Shown: positions 44,514 to 55,940, counted from the first letter of the stretch. The stretch: 64,000 bases of DNA from Halichondria panicea (GCF_963675165.1 NC_087377.1:7829122-7893121); one strand, 5' to 3'. Translations and numbers: made by a program. Notes: a model not told the origin generated them from the letters alone.

Positions 44514-45322
44514 AGATGAAGCAAGTGGTGTGCGAAGCTCCTCCACATGATGTTGTCAACATGGTGGTTGGGTCAGATGTTCTTGTAGTAGGTATGTTAA
44601 TTCACAAATTGCGCAAATTGAGTATATTATAATATAGCAATTGTTAAAATACCAATTGTACTCTCGTTCATTGCACTCTCGTTCATTGCAATTATGATGC
44701 AATAAATGTTTGTCGGTTCCAGCATAGATAGTGGAGGATGGGGATTGGCAACTCACTCACGTGAGCTTATGTTTGCAATGTAGCTGAGCCAGAGCTGAGC
44801 AGCACATCCGCTATTCGCCTAGGTATTGCGCGGGAGGTTTTACCAACACACAAAACAGACTTGCCTCTCTTGAAGTAGAGGTCAACAGCATTCATAACTG
44901 CATGTACATACCACACCAACAGTAAAGTAGGCATCATATGGAAACCACGGGAAAAAACAAAAGCGTGATTTATTTCAGATCTCCAGTGTTTTGTCTCTAT
45001 TTGGTAAGTTTTTTTGTCTTTTGTACCTTTGTAATCTTCTGGATAGCTAGATTATGAAAAGAATGATACAGATATTTGATTAGAAGCATTGTTAAAGCAA
45101 TACTTTTGTTATGTATTATGCTTATAAAATATGAGATTGTTTAGTGGAATTAGATACCCCCATTGTTCTCCCTCTGTCAACAGTTCCTTAACAGCTCAAA
45201 CACTTTTTCTTTGCCGTATGGAGTCTATGATACTATATGTATCGTAATGAGCTCTAATTCTGTCTAGACGATGTTTGTACTGTCATATTTACATGTTTGT
45301 TTCATTACTAATTATTGCAGCA

Positions 45323-47960
45323 ATGCCTCGAAAAGGCTGCTTTCAGCATAGGAAAGCACACCTGAAGAGTCGAAGGGAACAGCCTAAACGTGTAGATACA
45401 AGTAATATTCAGTTGCCGAGTAGTTCCTGGAGTTGCCAAAAGACGACTAAGAAGGCAGTCTATTATAAAATAGAGACAAGTGGTGAAGCCTCTGTTGAAC
45501 CAGCTATTATTACCCATACAGTAACCATTAATGATAATGGAACGTGGATCCTACATGTGTACAAGAGAGAAGTTACAAAATGTGATGAAGTAAAGCAGTT
45601 TCCAGCTTCCCTTACTCAAGCTCAAGTTTCAGAGTTACTTTTGATATTGGACCGTATGACGCTGTGTGCTGGTCATCCAGATGAGAATTTTGTGATCATG
45701 ATACAATCAAAGAAGGGAAAAATAATTTCACGTACCGGTGATGTCACTTCATATTTAGATGAAAATCCTGTTGAATTCTGTGGGAAAAAATATCCCAAAA
45801 CTGTTCGAAGTGCTGATTGTAGTGCTATCGCAGCTGGGCGATGTGGTGCATGTGTGAAGTATAGAGCTATTTTATAATTATTATTTTCTATATATAAACA
45901 ATGGAAGAAATCGTGTACAACTAGTCCCAGTAGTCATTGCAATGAAAGATACCTAAAAACCCCAGAAAAGAAGGACAAAATGTCGAAGCTACGTTCCCAA
46001 GTTAATGCCTTGGACAAGAGAATCTTAAGATTACAAGAGAAAGTTGCAACGCTAATTGAGTCTAGAGGAGAGCCAGTTGGTGATGATTTGCATACTGATC
46101 TATGTTCAATTATGCAAGAAAATAACGATAAAATATGCGCAGATTTTCCTGAAGGAATCTTCCAATGGTATGGAATGAGCAGAAAAAGGCTGCCTCTGTA
46201 AAGAATGGTACAGGAATGAGGTGGCATCCATTAATGATTAAGTGGTGCGTAAACCTGAAACTTATTTCTTCGAGTGCTTACAATGCCTTGCGCACAAGTG
46301 GTTTCTTGAAACTCCCATCTGAAAGAACTCTTCGAGACTACTCAAATGTGTTTGAGAGTAAAGTAGGTTTTCAAGATGAGGTAGACAAACAATTGCTTGA
46401 TCAAAATCTTTGCCACCTTCAGGAAAATTTGTTGGTTTAATTCTTGATGAAATGAAGCTTAAAGAAGGTATTGTGGTATTGTGTACAACAAGACGAGTGG
46501 CAGTGTTATTGGTTTCACAAGCATTGGTGATATTAATGATGATCTACTGAAGCTTGAGAGAGAAGAAGATGATCATTATTTGGTGAAGCAAGTCTTGGTA
46601 CTAATGGTACGTGGTACTATGTTTAAACTGTCATTCCCGTACGCTCATTTTGGGACTGAAGGTATTACGGCAGACTTGCTCTACCCAATTGTTTGGGAAG
46701 CCGTTAGAAGGTTAGAAGTTAAAGTAATATCTGTGACTGCCGACGGTGCAAGTCCAAACAGGAAGTTTTTTAGAATGCACCAAAACCCCAAAGTCAACGC
46801 TATACCTACATCCATAAGGTCCGGAACCCTTACACTGTTCAGGGTCGTTGGGTTTATTTCTTTGCCGACCCACCACACTTGATGAAGACGATTAGAAATT
46901 GCTGGTCACATTCAGGATTTCAGGGTACTCGACTAATGAAAGTAAGAAAAAAATTAATGTTCTATCTATTTTGTGTAACTGTACATGCTGTGTAATTTAT
47001 AGATATCTGGAAAGTTCATCGAATGGAGGCATCTCATTAATCTCTATAACAAAGTTTCAAGTACCGCTTCCACTTTAAAAGGCTTATCTCTACTTCCCAA
47101 ACTAAAGCTAGAGCATGTCAAGCTTACTTCCTTTTCAAGAATGAGGGTTGATCTGGCCGCACAAGTAAGTCTACTTATTAATAATAATACTTGTACATGC
47201 ATTTGCGCAATGTGAATTAATTATCTTTGATATCAAACACATGCATTGCATAGGTTTTGAGCCAGAGTTTCGCGAACGCTTTTCATTATTTTGATGACCC
47301 TGATACAGTTGAAACTCAGCGTTTTGTTTCCTATTTCGACAAATTTTTCGATTGTTTAAATGTACGCAGTAAGGTTGAGTGGGTCGGTAAACGAAAACCA
47401 AATTTGAAGCCATACATTTCCCCATCAGATGAGCGTTTAAACGTAAGATACTTATTGTCATCAATTCTTTGATATTGCTTTTTTTATACAGTGGCTTGAA
47501 AATGATTTTTTAGCCTACTTTCATGAGTGGGAGGACTCGGTGAAAGATTTACCACCAACTGAAAAGAACAAAATGACACTCTCTAGGGAGACGCTGGAAG
47601 GTATTCAAATTACAGGTAATTAAGGCTAATTAGGCCATTAACTCACACTGATAAGTTTTTATTTATTTATGTAGTCAAGTCTTTTGTGGAGATGGTGAGA
47701 TACCTACTCAGCTTGGATTCATCCTCGTTTCTGTTGAGTGAACGAATATCTCAGGACCCCTTGGAACATTACTTTGGAAACCAGAGGGGGTGTGGTGGAA
47801 GAAATGATCATCCCACTCTACACCAGTGTGTTAAGAATGCTCCAGCGCTTTGAATGAAAAAATCTTATGCATTAGATCAAGTAAAAGGAAACTGTAGGCG
47901 TAAACGTCTTTTAAGTAAAGATATGGAAATAGATAGCACTCACTACCAAAACGTAAACAA
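45323..47960 (+). pseudogene. P-element/THAP9-type transposase (decayed)
   Basis: The N-terminal exon starts MPRKGCFQ and ends with a Cys-rich CGACVKYR motif (to about 45870). A coiled-coil stretch follows (LRSQVNALDKRILRLQEKVA). The P-type core has RWHPLMIKWC and LPSERTLRDYS, then ILDEMKL and TADGASPNRKFF with the first two catalytic Asp, then DPPHLMKTIRNCW. Introns occur at about 46940-47000, 47165-47254, 47442-47492 and 47615-47675. The C-terminal part has DPLEHYFGNQRG with the acidic residue typical of this family, followed by KGNCRRKRLL beyond a TGA at 47851. Frameshifts occur near 45880, 46190, 46435, 46475 and 46790. It would cut and paste the element; this copy cannot make active enzyme. 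Confidence 0.85.
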
Positions 47961-48902
47961 ACATAAATGTTCCATTTATACTTTTCCTTAAACTAGTTGA
48001 TTTTTGTACTGTCTTCTTCTGACGATGTTTGTATGCTTCTACCCATGAAGCAACCATTGAAAAACCTCTTACAGTAACCCACAATTTAATTATTTCCAGT
48101 TCCTCAGATTGTTCTGGATCATCAATGTCTTGTGACAGAATACACCCAAAAAACTGCACATTTTCATTTGCCGCAATAACATCATGGACATTTTGCTTGA
48201 AGCTCTCTTTATTTGCAGTTCGACTGAGCATGTGACTTTCTAACACAGTTTTAACAACTTTTTCAATGGCAACAAAAAGAGAGAAAGAGTTGTCATTTAG
48301 AGGAAACAAACCACCCCGATTTACCAGATCAAACCACTTATATAGTTGTATACGACATGATGTCACTGCCTTCACTGACAACACCCATGTCTCCTAAACA
48401 GGTAATGAACCGAGAGAACTTCTCACCTTTTCTTTTTTCGAATCGTTTCAAAAGTGAGTGGGGAACAAACCCTGCTGCGTACCGAAGAGCATTGAGCTCA
48501 TCTCCGCTTAGACATAATATAGGTTCCTTTTCTTTGCAACTCTTACAGTTCGTAGAAAATTCATCCTTAATCATCCCTTCAAATAATTGTTCGTAGACAG
48601 CTTGCATGCAAATCGGATCGAACACGTCAATTTTCAATCTGAACAGTAATTCGTTCCATTTAGAGACGAGAACACCTTCTGTGTCATTTCTTAGTTGATG
48701 AAATAAGTAAGACCGACAACCTTGTCCTCTTTATTGCTGCTGCATATTTATTGTCATAGGTATCTTTAACCTGCTGCTGAAGAAACCGTGTGACAGTGAC
48801 AGAGAAACTCTCAAATACATCTGCATTTTCTTCACTGATGACTTTGTCCAACATTTCCTTTGTCCTCTCATTCACCTCAATGCTCCTGCTATTTCCTGAC
48901 AT
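47911..48902 (-). pseudogene. Second P-like element gene, unknown protein
   Basis: Read from an ATG at 48902 (MSGNSRSIEVNERTKEMLDK), the frame passes through a helical region (FLQQQVKDTYDNKY), shifts frame near 48700, and continues with KWNELLFRLKIDVFDP and ALRYAAGFVPHSLLKRFEKR. After another shift near 48350 it gives LVNRGGLFPLNDNSFSLFV, then FFGCILSQDIDDPEQ and LWVTVRGFSMVASWVEAYK, with a stop at about 47911. The joined length would be about 320 residues. I recognise no enzyme motif or zinc finger. The strong helical, conserved-looking tail block suggests a real protein carried by this transposon lineage. It faces the transposase tail to tail. Regulator, accessory factor or captured host gene are all possible. 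Confidence 0.55.
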
Positions 48903-49155
48903 AGGTATGCATTTCTCTATAGCTCCATGCACGTAAAGCACTAAGCATCAATGCACTAGCCATAGTGAGCGGTATTATCAGCTGTACTGTGTGAGCAATA
49001 ATTTAGCAGCATGTGCATAAATAACCCTTTCACCACGAACGAAGGCAGCAAAGAAAGAAAGTAGGTTTTATTGTATGACTATTAACCCGTTAGCAGATGT
49101 GCCGCTTGTACGGCTGGAGTTGCCAATCCCCTTCCTCCACTATCTATGGTTCCAG

Positions 49156-49317
49156 CCAGCAATCAGCCTGAATGTGCAGCCAGCAATCAACCTGAATGTG
49201 CAGCCAGCAATCAACCTGAATATGCAGTAACCGGCAAATCTGATGCTGAGCAAGACATTCTGGACATGGTAATGATTGCCCATGACGAAGAACTACAGAC
49301 GAGCCTAAGAGATGAAG
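49156..49317 (+). CDS. Kinase K2 repeat exon (between P-like and gypsy insertions)
   Basis: The exon begins right after the TSD-derived CAG and encodes three ASNQPE(C/Y)A repeats, then GKSDAEQDILDMVMIAHDEE. It joins the 44514-44591 exon (ends phase 1) and the 55491 exon in frame. It has two cysteines in the repeats and no other feature. This is the only part of K2 trapped between the two large transposons. Confidence 0.6.
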
Positions 49318-49322
49318 GTGTG

Positions 49323-49535
49323 TGTTATGTAGTAGCTAGATTTACTGCTACACGGCTATCTTTATTGTCTTGGTTAAAAGATCATAATTATATTATCGAG
49401 ACTCAAGTGATTACAAAACATTGCATAATAAGTTGAACAATACAGCCGGCTGCGCAGAGCGCAATGCCCAACCGGATATGACTACAAAAATCAATAAGGT
49501 AAATACCAGGTTAGGAATAAGTCCAAAACATTACA
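49323..49535 (-). repeat. G2 3' LTR
   Basis: 213 bp, plus-strand TGTTATG to ATTACA. The other LTR copy is 54489-54560 joined to 55334-55444. The donor GT of the upstream kinase exon (49318-49319) lies in the target duplication immediately outside. Confidence 0.85.
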
Positions 49536-49550
49536 ATTCTCCCTCCTTAA

Positions 49551-50468
49551 CCCTTTAACCGTCACGGGCCACGATCGTGGCCCGCAATAGTGACTTTTTT
49601 TGCGAAATTCTAATTCTGCGATACTTAGGAAGTAGCTCGAACTACACACATCCCTGTATAGAGGAAGAGCTCTAGAATCACGTGCAATTTAGTCTAGAAT
49701 TTTCCAAGCCACGTTGCTATATTAAAATTTCATTAGCATCTTACCGCACGAAGTTTATAGCTATGGCTAGGTTGTTTACTTGTGCCGATGTGCTTGAAAA
49801 GCTTGAGGACAGCAATGGCGATGTCTCCTCTGGTGATGACAGTGCCTATGAAGGAGAGGAGATAGTAGGATACCTCCCAAAGGCTACCAGCTTTATGCCA
49901 GACGCTGATGAACTGTCTGGGACTGAGAACATGCAAGACATGGACCTAGACGCTAGAGCTATGGACCAGGACGGTGAAAGACCAGGAGAGGGCTCACTGT
50001 GTGACTCTGGCAAGTAGTATAGTATAGCTAGAATATCAGTATAGTATAGCTAAAATAGAATTAGCAGTAATGAACAGTCTTTATGTGAGCTTGTAAATTT
50101 CATAGATCGTTCACCGATATAGTATTACATGTACGTATTGTACTTCAAATTGATATATAGCACTGTTACATTCATAATTATGATGTGAAAATCAAGCTTA
50201 GTCAAGCCTTTATACCATATGATAGGCTGATCCATAAAAAAAAATTTTTGGATTTTATCTCACCGCTGGCCGAGCATTTAAATTGATAAAAACGGGTGAG
50301 CGTAATAACCGTGGTTGTTATGGCAACACATGTTGCACCATTTTATTCCTTGTTGTATGGGCATTCTATTGGTATGTGGTTGCTAGGCATTTTATTGCTT
50401 TGGAAACCCGATAGAGAATTTACAGACATTTCACTTCACTGTTGATTAAGAATCCGACGGTTAAAGGG
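49551..50468. mobile_element. piggyBac-like deletion derivative
   Basis: The ends CCCTTTAACCGTC and, inverted, GACGGTTAAAGGG are flanked by TTAA at 49547-49550 and 50469-50472, the hallmark target of piggyBac. The 918-bp element keeps only the start of its transposase. It sits between the G2 LTR and the end of the G2 pol gene. Confidence 0.85.
49764..50017 (+). CDS. piggyBac transposase N-terminal remnant
   Basis: The 84-codon frame from MARLFTCADVLEKLED is strongly acidic (DSNGDVSSGDDSAYEGEE, later DMDLDARAMDQDGE), like the N-terminal tail of piggyBac-family transposases (family knowledge). It ends at TAG 50015. The DDD catalytic core and C-terminal zinc finger are absent, so there is no transposition activity; the piece survives because of internal deletion. 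Confidence 0.6.
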
Positions 50469-50492
50469 TTAATGAGGAACATAAAATAAACG

Positions 50493-52497
50493 TCAATCAG
50501 TTCTATATCCGTACCTATCAGGTTCCTTTCGAATTCGGGATGATGTTCGAGTAGGAATCAACGGTGATTCAGGTTGTTCCGGTTGTTCAGGTTGTTCAGG
50601 TGGTTCCGGTTGTTCAGGTGGTTCAGATTGGTCAGGTTGTTCTGGTTGTACAGGTTGTTCAGTTGGCGAGTCTGTCTCGGTTCCATCTGGTTCCATTCCA
50701 GAATCGAGCTGATTACTATTTTCTGTTGGTATAGCATCATTGTCAGTTTCGATTCGTAGTTTCAATTGATCAGCATGTTTCCTAACTCTCTGGCCATTCT
50801 CCAGGAGCAACCCATACATTACCGATCCTAGTCGCTCGGTGATTGTTCCAGGTAGCCAACGCGGCCCCCTTACTTAGTTCTTAGCATATACGAAATCACC
50901 AACACTGAAATTCCGTAGCTTGGCATGACTGTCATGTCCTCTCGTCTGATTATCTCTGCATGTATCAGCTTTGGTCTGTAGATGAGGTTGAAGGCAGTCC
51001 AGGAGCGATCGTAACTTCCTCCCAAACATCAGCTCAGCAGGAGAAACTCCTGTACTGCTGTGTGGAGTCAAACGATAATTGAATAGGAATCGTGAGATTT
51101 TTGTTTCCAAAGAACCTTCTTGTAACTTCTTCATTCCAGCCTTAAACGTTTGTACCGATCTCTCAGCCAACCCATTCGAAGCTGGGTGGTATGGCGGAGT
51201 CCTAACGTGTCTCACTCCGTTGCTCTTGAGAAACTCGGCAAATTCACTGCTTGTGAACGTTGTAGCATTGTCTGAGACAATCACTTCTGGTAATCCCAGT
51301 GAGGCAAATGACTTCCTCATGAGTTCGATCGTAACAGCACTCGTCGTAGTGGTAGTCATGTGTACTTTCAGCCATTTCGAATGTGCGTCAGACATAATCA
51401 AAAAACATTTTGCCCATAAAAGGACCGGCATAGTCCACATGGACTCGAGACCATGGTTTGTTTGGCCATGCCCATGGATGCAAGGGTACAACAGGGGGTG
51501 TTTTCTGTTGAGTCTGGCATATCACACAAGATTTGCATACTCCTTCTAATTCTGCATCAATTTTCGGCCACCACACATATCCTCTAGCCAAGGATTTCAT
51601 TCGTACAATGCCTGGGTGGGCCTCATGCAACATCGTTTTTACTCGGCTTCGACATTTAGGGGGTACAACTACTCGACTACCCCACAACACACAGTTTTGT
51701 TCAACACTTAGTTCATACCTTCTTCTCCAATAAGGTCGTGTCTCTTCCTGTTCGGGGCATTCAGCTGGCCAACCCGTTAAGATCCAATCTTTCACTTTAG
51801 CCAGCACCGGATCATGACGAGTCCACTCTCCAATTTGTGTGCTGGTCACTGGTGTAGAGTCTAGAAACTCCATGAGATGGACCACTTCTGGAACTTCGGG
51901 TATTTCCTTCCTGGTGTTTGGGAGCGGCAGACGACTCAAGGCATCCGCATTTGTGTTCTCCTTCCCGGGCTTGTAGCTGATGGTATAGGAGTAAGCACCT
52001 AGGATAAGTGCCCACCTCTGAATCCGTCCTGAAGCCATTGTTGGGGTGGCTTTTGTTTCACTGAAAATGTGAGTTAGGGGTTTGTGGTCAGTTTTAAGTT
52101 CAAACTGTCTCCCATAGAGATACTGATGGTACTTCTTTACACCAAACACTATGGCCAAAGCCTCCTTGTCAAGCTGTGAATATTTCTTTTCAGTTTCTGA
52201 TAGTGTTCTCGAGGCATAGCAGATTGGTCGCTCGTCTCCATTCGCCATTACATGTGACAAGACAGCCCCTACTCCGTATGGTGAGGCGTCGCACGACAGA
52301 ACCAACGGTAACTTGTTATCGAAATGGACTCGTACTCTTGAGGAATTCAGGAGGTTCTTCACATGGTCAAAGGCTTGTTGTTGTTTTGAACCCCATTTCC
52401 ACTTTTTCTTCTTCTGGAGTAGGGCATACAGTGGAGCCAGAACAGAGGCCAGGTCGGGCAGAAACTTGCCGTAATAGTTCACAAGACCTAAAAACTA
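50493..52497 (-). pseudogene. G2 RNase H and integrase region
   Basis: Frame 52482-51388 gives RT connection (NYYGKFLPDL), RNase H (LSCDASPYGVG, YSQLDKEALAI, TDHKPLTHIF) and the integrase zinc module (LHEAHPGIVRM, CKSCVICQ), up to HVDYAGPF. A shift near 51400-51430 leads to frame 51491-50874 with SDAHSKW, VSDNATTF and GLAERSVQ, so the DDE residues are all present. Frame 50819-50493 holds a C-terminal tail of PEQ-type repeats (about 15 Pro-Glu-Gln steps) ending RTSSRIRKEPDRY. A TAG at 52497-52495 separates it from the upstream RT. Confidence 0.8.
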
Positions 52498-52609
52498 CCT
52501 CAGCTCTGGCACATTCTTCGGAGAGGGTGCCTCTAGAACAGCCTTGACCTTCGCCTCAGCTCTGGCACATTCTTCGGAGAGGGTGCCTCTAGAACAGCCT
52601 TGACCTTTG
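52498..52609. repeat. 56-bp tandem duplication in G2 pol
   Basis: 52498-52553 and 52554-52609 are the same unit (CCTCAGCTCTGGCACATTCT onward), differing only at the end. As 56 is not a multiple of three it shifts the reading frame between RT and RNase H. Confidence 0.95.
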
Positions 52610-54480
52610 ACTCCGATGTGTGCAGTCCATCCTTGCTGATTATGTGTCCGAGGTACTCCACCGAATCCAAAAAGAATGAGCACTTTGCCTTCTTGAGAGT
52701 GAGCCCAGCTTTCGACAATCTGGTAAGGACTTCTGTCAGGTGCTCCAAGTGCTCCTCTTCCGTGTGACCTGTGATCAATATGTCGTCTATGTAGATACAC
52801 ACTCCAGGTATCCCTTGCAATAGATTTTCCATCACTCGTTGAAAAATTGATGGTGCGGACGAAACTCCAAAAGGTAAGCGATCGTACTGAAATAGACCTT
52901 TGTGCGTGTTAATGGTTGTTAACGGTTTCGACTCCTCGTCCAGTTCAATCTGCTGGTACGCATGTTTCAGGTCTAGCTTTGTGAACTTCTTTCCGCCAGA
53001 AAAAGAAGCAAAAAGATCCTCAATTCTCGGTAGGGGATACTTATCCACCTTGCAGCTTCGATTCAGTGTGACTTTGTAGTCTCCACATAGTCGTACTCGT
53101 CCATTGTCCTTGTTGACGGGAACTACGGGCGTTGCCCACTCTGAAAATTGGACTGGTTTGATCACTCCTAGAGACTGTAGCTGGTCCAACTCCTTTTCCA
53201 GTTTAGCCCGCATTGAATACGGCACAGTTCTGGCCTTAAAGAACTTGGGCGTTTCTTCTGCTTCCATATGGATCTTGGCTTTGACACCCTTCATCTTCCC
53301 TAGTCCTGGCCTGAATACATCTTGATGCTCGTCTAGAATGTCTTGAAGTCTACGTTCAGTTCGAATCGTTAGAATGCGTTGCCACTCAAGTTGCACTTTT
53401 GACAGCCAGTTCCTTCCTAGCAAAGGTTGGTGCGCTCCCTTTGTGACATAAAGGGGCAGGGTGTGCGTTTCACCTCTGTGTTGAACTTCAACATTGACGG
53501 TACCCAGTACGGCAATTCGTTCCCCCGTATAGGTGAGAAGCTTGTCTTTCACCTTAGTGATACACGTGTTTTCATTCTTTATTAAGCTCAAAGTTTCTTC
53601 GCTAATGAGCGAGACAGATGCTCCTGTATCGACTTCCATTTGGACGTCAGTCCCATTCAATGAAATCTCCACTACTATTGGGTCTGTACTTCCTCCACCA
53701 ACACTGTGTAAATAATATTCGTCACCACTGTCCTCACTGTCAATTACAACTGTTTTTGCGCTTTCTTCAACATTGTCTTTTCTTTTTCGACAAACTGAGG
53801 CAAGGTGCCCCTTCTTGTGACAGAAATGGCACTCATAGTCTTTAAACTTGCACTGAGCTGCTGAGTGCTTGCCTCCACATCGGTAACAAGTCTTTTCGAA
53901 TGCTTGTCTTCCCCTTTCTTGTGGTCTCCGGCCTCGTCGAGGATGCTGATGTACCTTGTAGACTGGCTTCTCGTCTCCTTCTGAAATAGGTTTATCCTTT
54001 ACTTGTAGCCGCTTGGAGTCATTCTCTGTTGTCTCTGTAGCTTGGGAAATCTCCAAAGCTCTTTCGAAGGTCAACCCAGCCTCCTGCAGTAGCCTTTGTT
54101 GCACTCGTTTGCTGGTATGCCACACACAATTCTATCTCGAAGCATATCATTCAATATGGCACCATAATCACAATACTCAGCAAATTTTCGCAAAGCCGTC
54201 ACAAAGCTAACCACAGATTCTCCTTCATTTTGACACCTTGTGTTAAACTCGAAGCATTTGATGATAGGCGATGGTTTCAGTTGAAAATGGTTTTTCACTG
54301 TCTCTACCAACTCCGCAAAGGTGAGCTCTCTTGGAGTCCCAGGGAGAGCTAGTGTCTTGATCAACCGATAAGTTGCAGGTCCTACACAGTGCAGTAGAAT
54401 AGCTCGTTGCTTGCCTTCGTTTGTAATGTCATTGGCTATGAAATAGTTCTCCAGTCTTTCTGCATACTCTACCCACTATT
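52498..54480 (-). pseudogene. G2 gag, protease and reverse transcriptase
   Basis: Gag starts within a few bases of the LTR (WVEYAERLENYF on the minus strand) and reads through 54364-54071, then shifts near 54110 into 54125-52533. The nucleocapsid has two CCHC knuckles (CYRCGGKHSAAQC and CHFCHKKGHLASVC). The protease shows EVDTGASVSLI with its active-site Asp. RT includes RLCGDYKVTLN, LDLKHAYQQI, PFGVSSAPSIFQR and YIDDILI with the catalytic Asp pair, then VEYLGHIISKDG. A 56-bp tandem duplication at its end breaks the frame. The gag start is closer to the LTR than usual, so the primer-binding site seems lost. Confidence 0.85.
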
Positions 54481-54560
54481 GCTGTGCACACGGCTATCTT
54501 TATTGTCTTGGTTAAAAGATCATATATTGTCGAGACTCAAGTGATTACAAAACATTGCAT

Positions 54561-55333
54561 AACTAGAGCACTAAAGTGCAAACCCTCGGCTGGTGACATG
54601 ATTATAAAGAAACCAGAAGACTGATATAATGCAGTGCATATAGTGATGTTGTTATTATCATCATGCATGACTTGCACAGCAACTAGGAGCAATAAAACTA
54701 AACCAGACTGGAGGCATGCTGAAACATTTGAGAACAGGTAGTAGTACTATAGATATATGCACTGTGGATTAGGATCACAGCAAAGAAGCCTAGAGTCTCA
54801 GAGAAGTATGGCTCCAGGTCCTGCATGGATCCCAGTCAGCTAAAGCAAGCGTTCTACTTTAGTGACCCTGTTCCATTGTTCCTGGTATATACAGCTTTCT
54901 ACTTTAGTGACCCTGTTCATTGTTTCTGGACCTGGTACAGGATCACTTCAGTTATAAGTAACGCATGTGCAAGTTCTGTTCAAGCTACATTTTGCTTGCT
55001 TTTATTAGACAACAAAGCTTTAACACCGAAAGCTGCCACTATTAGAAGTACTGACTTGTTGTGTGGAGGCTACCCATGCTGTAAACGCAGTGCTAGAGCA
55101 TCCAGGTAAGCAGACCCAGTCACAAGCTTCTTAGCTTTTGCTCGTTTTTATTTGACAACGAAGGTTTAACATGAAATTCTGCCACTATTAAAACTAATAA
55201 CTTGTTGTATGAAGGCTATCCATGCTGTAAACGCAGTGCTGTGGCATCCAGGTGAGTAGATTCACCTGTCACAAACAAACAAACAAACAAACCAAACGAC
55301 TACTATAACCCGTGGCCGCCCACGCGCCTCGGG
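54561..55333 (+). mobile_element. Helitron-like family H inside the G2 5' LTR
   Basis: The LTR reads GCATAA, then CTAGAGCACTAAAGTGC begins the insert, which ends GCGCCTCGGGTTAA before TAAGTTGAAC resumes. The left LTR has GCATAATAAG uninterrupted. Read on the minus strand the insert ends with hairpin GCACTTTAGTGC then CTAG, next to T, with no duplication needed at an A/T boundary. The only possible duplication is the ambiguous TAA. Internal units (GCTGTAAACGCAGTGCT, GCATCCAGGTGAGTAGA) occur twice. Confidence 0.55.
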
Positions 55334-55597
55334 TTAATAAGTTGAACAATACAGCCGGCTGCGCAGAGCGCAATGCCCAACCGGATATGACTACAAAAAT
55401 CAATAAGGTAAATACCAGGTTAGGAATAAGTCCAAAACATTACAGTGTGCTTTAAAGTATAGTCATGCTAATTTCATGGCATACATGCAGAAGAGCACTT
55501 CAACCACCTTCACCTTCTCGAAGAGATTGGACAAGGTACCTTTGGGGTGGTCCACAAGCCAATTTGGAGAGGGAAAATTGTTGCTGCAAAAGACTAA

Positions 55598-55940
55598 TGC
55601 ACCTATCAATGTCAGTCGCCACTACCCCCCCCCCCTGCGGGGCACAGTGGGGACATAGTGGGGTTTTGATGGGATTTTAATTCAGCAAGTAACCCCGAGG
55701 TGCGGGATAGGGTGGGGAATTTGACTTCCTCAATATTATACAAACTCACAACAGTAATATAAAGTATAGCGCATGCACGCGTGTAGTCAAATCCCGAGGT
55801 TGTTAAGTGGGGGTATGGGAGGGGAAGTGGGGATTTGATTTCAACCAGGCCCCCTGGGGTGGGGCAGTTGATATCAAATCCCCACTAAACCCTGACATAG
55901 CCCGCATTGGGGGTAGTGGGGACTGAAATTGATAGGTGCA
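55598..55940. mobile_element. PIF/Harbinger-like MITE in a kinase exon
   Basis: The ends TGCACCTATCAAT and ATTGATAGGTGCA are perfect inverses, with TAA on each side (55595-55597, 55941-55943). A three-base TAA target is typical of PIF/Harbinger. The 343-bp body is rich in GGGG runs on one strand (TAGTGGGG and similar), which is unusual in this AT-rich window. Confidence 0.75.

Larger units (their letters stand above)
44723..49148. mobile_element. P-like DNA transposon, both ends present
   Basis: Inverted ends start CATAGATAGTGGAGGATGGG at 44723 and are mirrored by CTTCCTCCACTATCTATG ending at 49148, extending to GGATTGGCAACTC (about 32 bases). The flanks repeat GTTCCAG (GGTTCCAG at 44715-44722 and 49148-49155). 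A 7-8 base duplication fits P-type transposons, which make 8-base ones. It holds a rightward transposase pseudogene and a leftward second gene, convergent. It landed on the 3' splice site of a kinase K2 intron. Confidence 0.9.
49323..55444 (-). mobile_element. Ty3/gypsy element G2 with both LTRs
   Basis: The left LTR 49323-49535 starts TGTTATG and ends TTACA. The right LTR ends at 55444 in the same ACATTACA. GTGTG occurs at 49318-49322 and 55445-55449, a 5-base duplication as expected for this class. The right LTR is missing its first 30 or so bases and is split by a Helitron-like insertion. Beside the left LTR is CTCCCTCCTTAA, a polypurine tract on the minus strand. Coding order on the minus strand is gag, protease, RT, RNase H, integrase. 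It also contains a piggyBac-like insertion at 49551-50468. Confidence 0.9.

Noticed and set aside
50574-50759. Plus-strand frame with repeated FRLFRW
   Set aside because: Antisense of the Pro-Glu-Gln repeats at the end of G2 pol; composition is a by-product of that repeat.
54825-55109. Frame repeated at 61181 and 61958 (TFCSLLLD, TPKAATI)
   Set aside because: It lies in the Helitron-like unit and varies in frame among units; conservation is by recent repeat copying.
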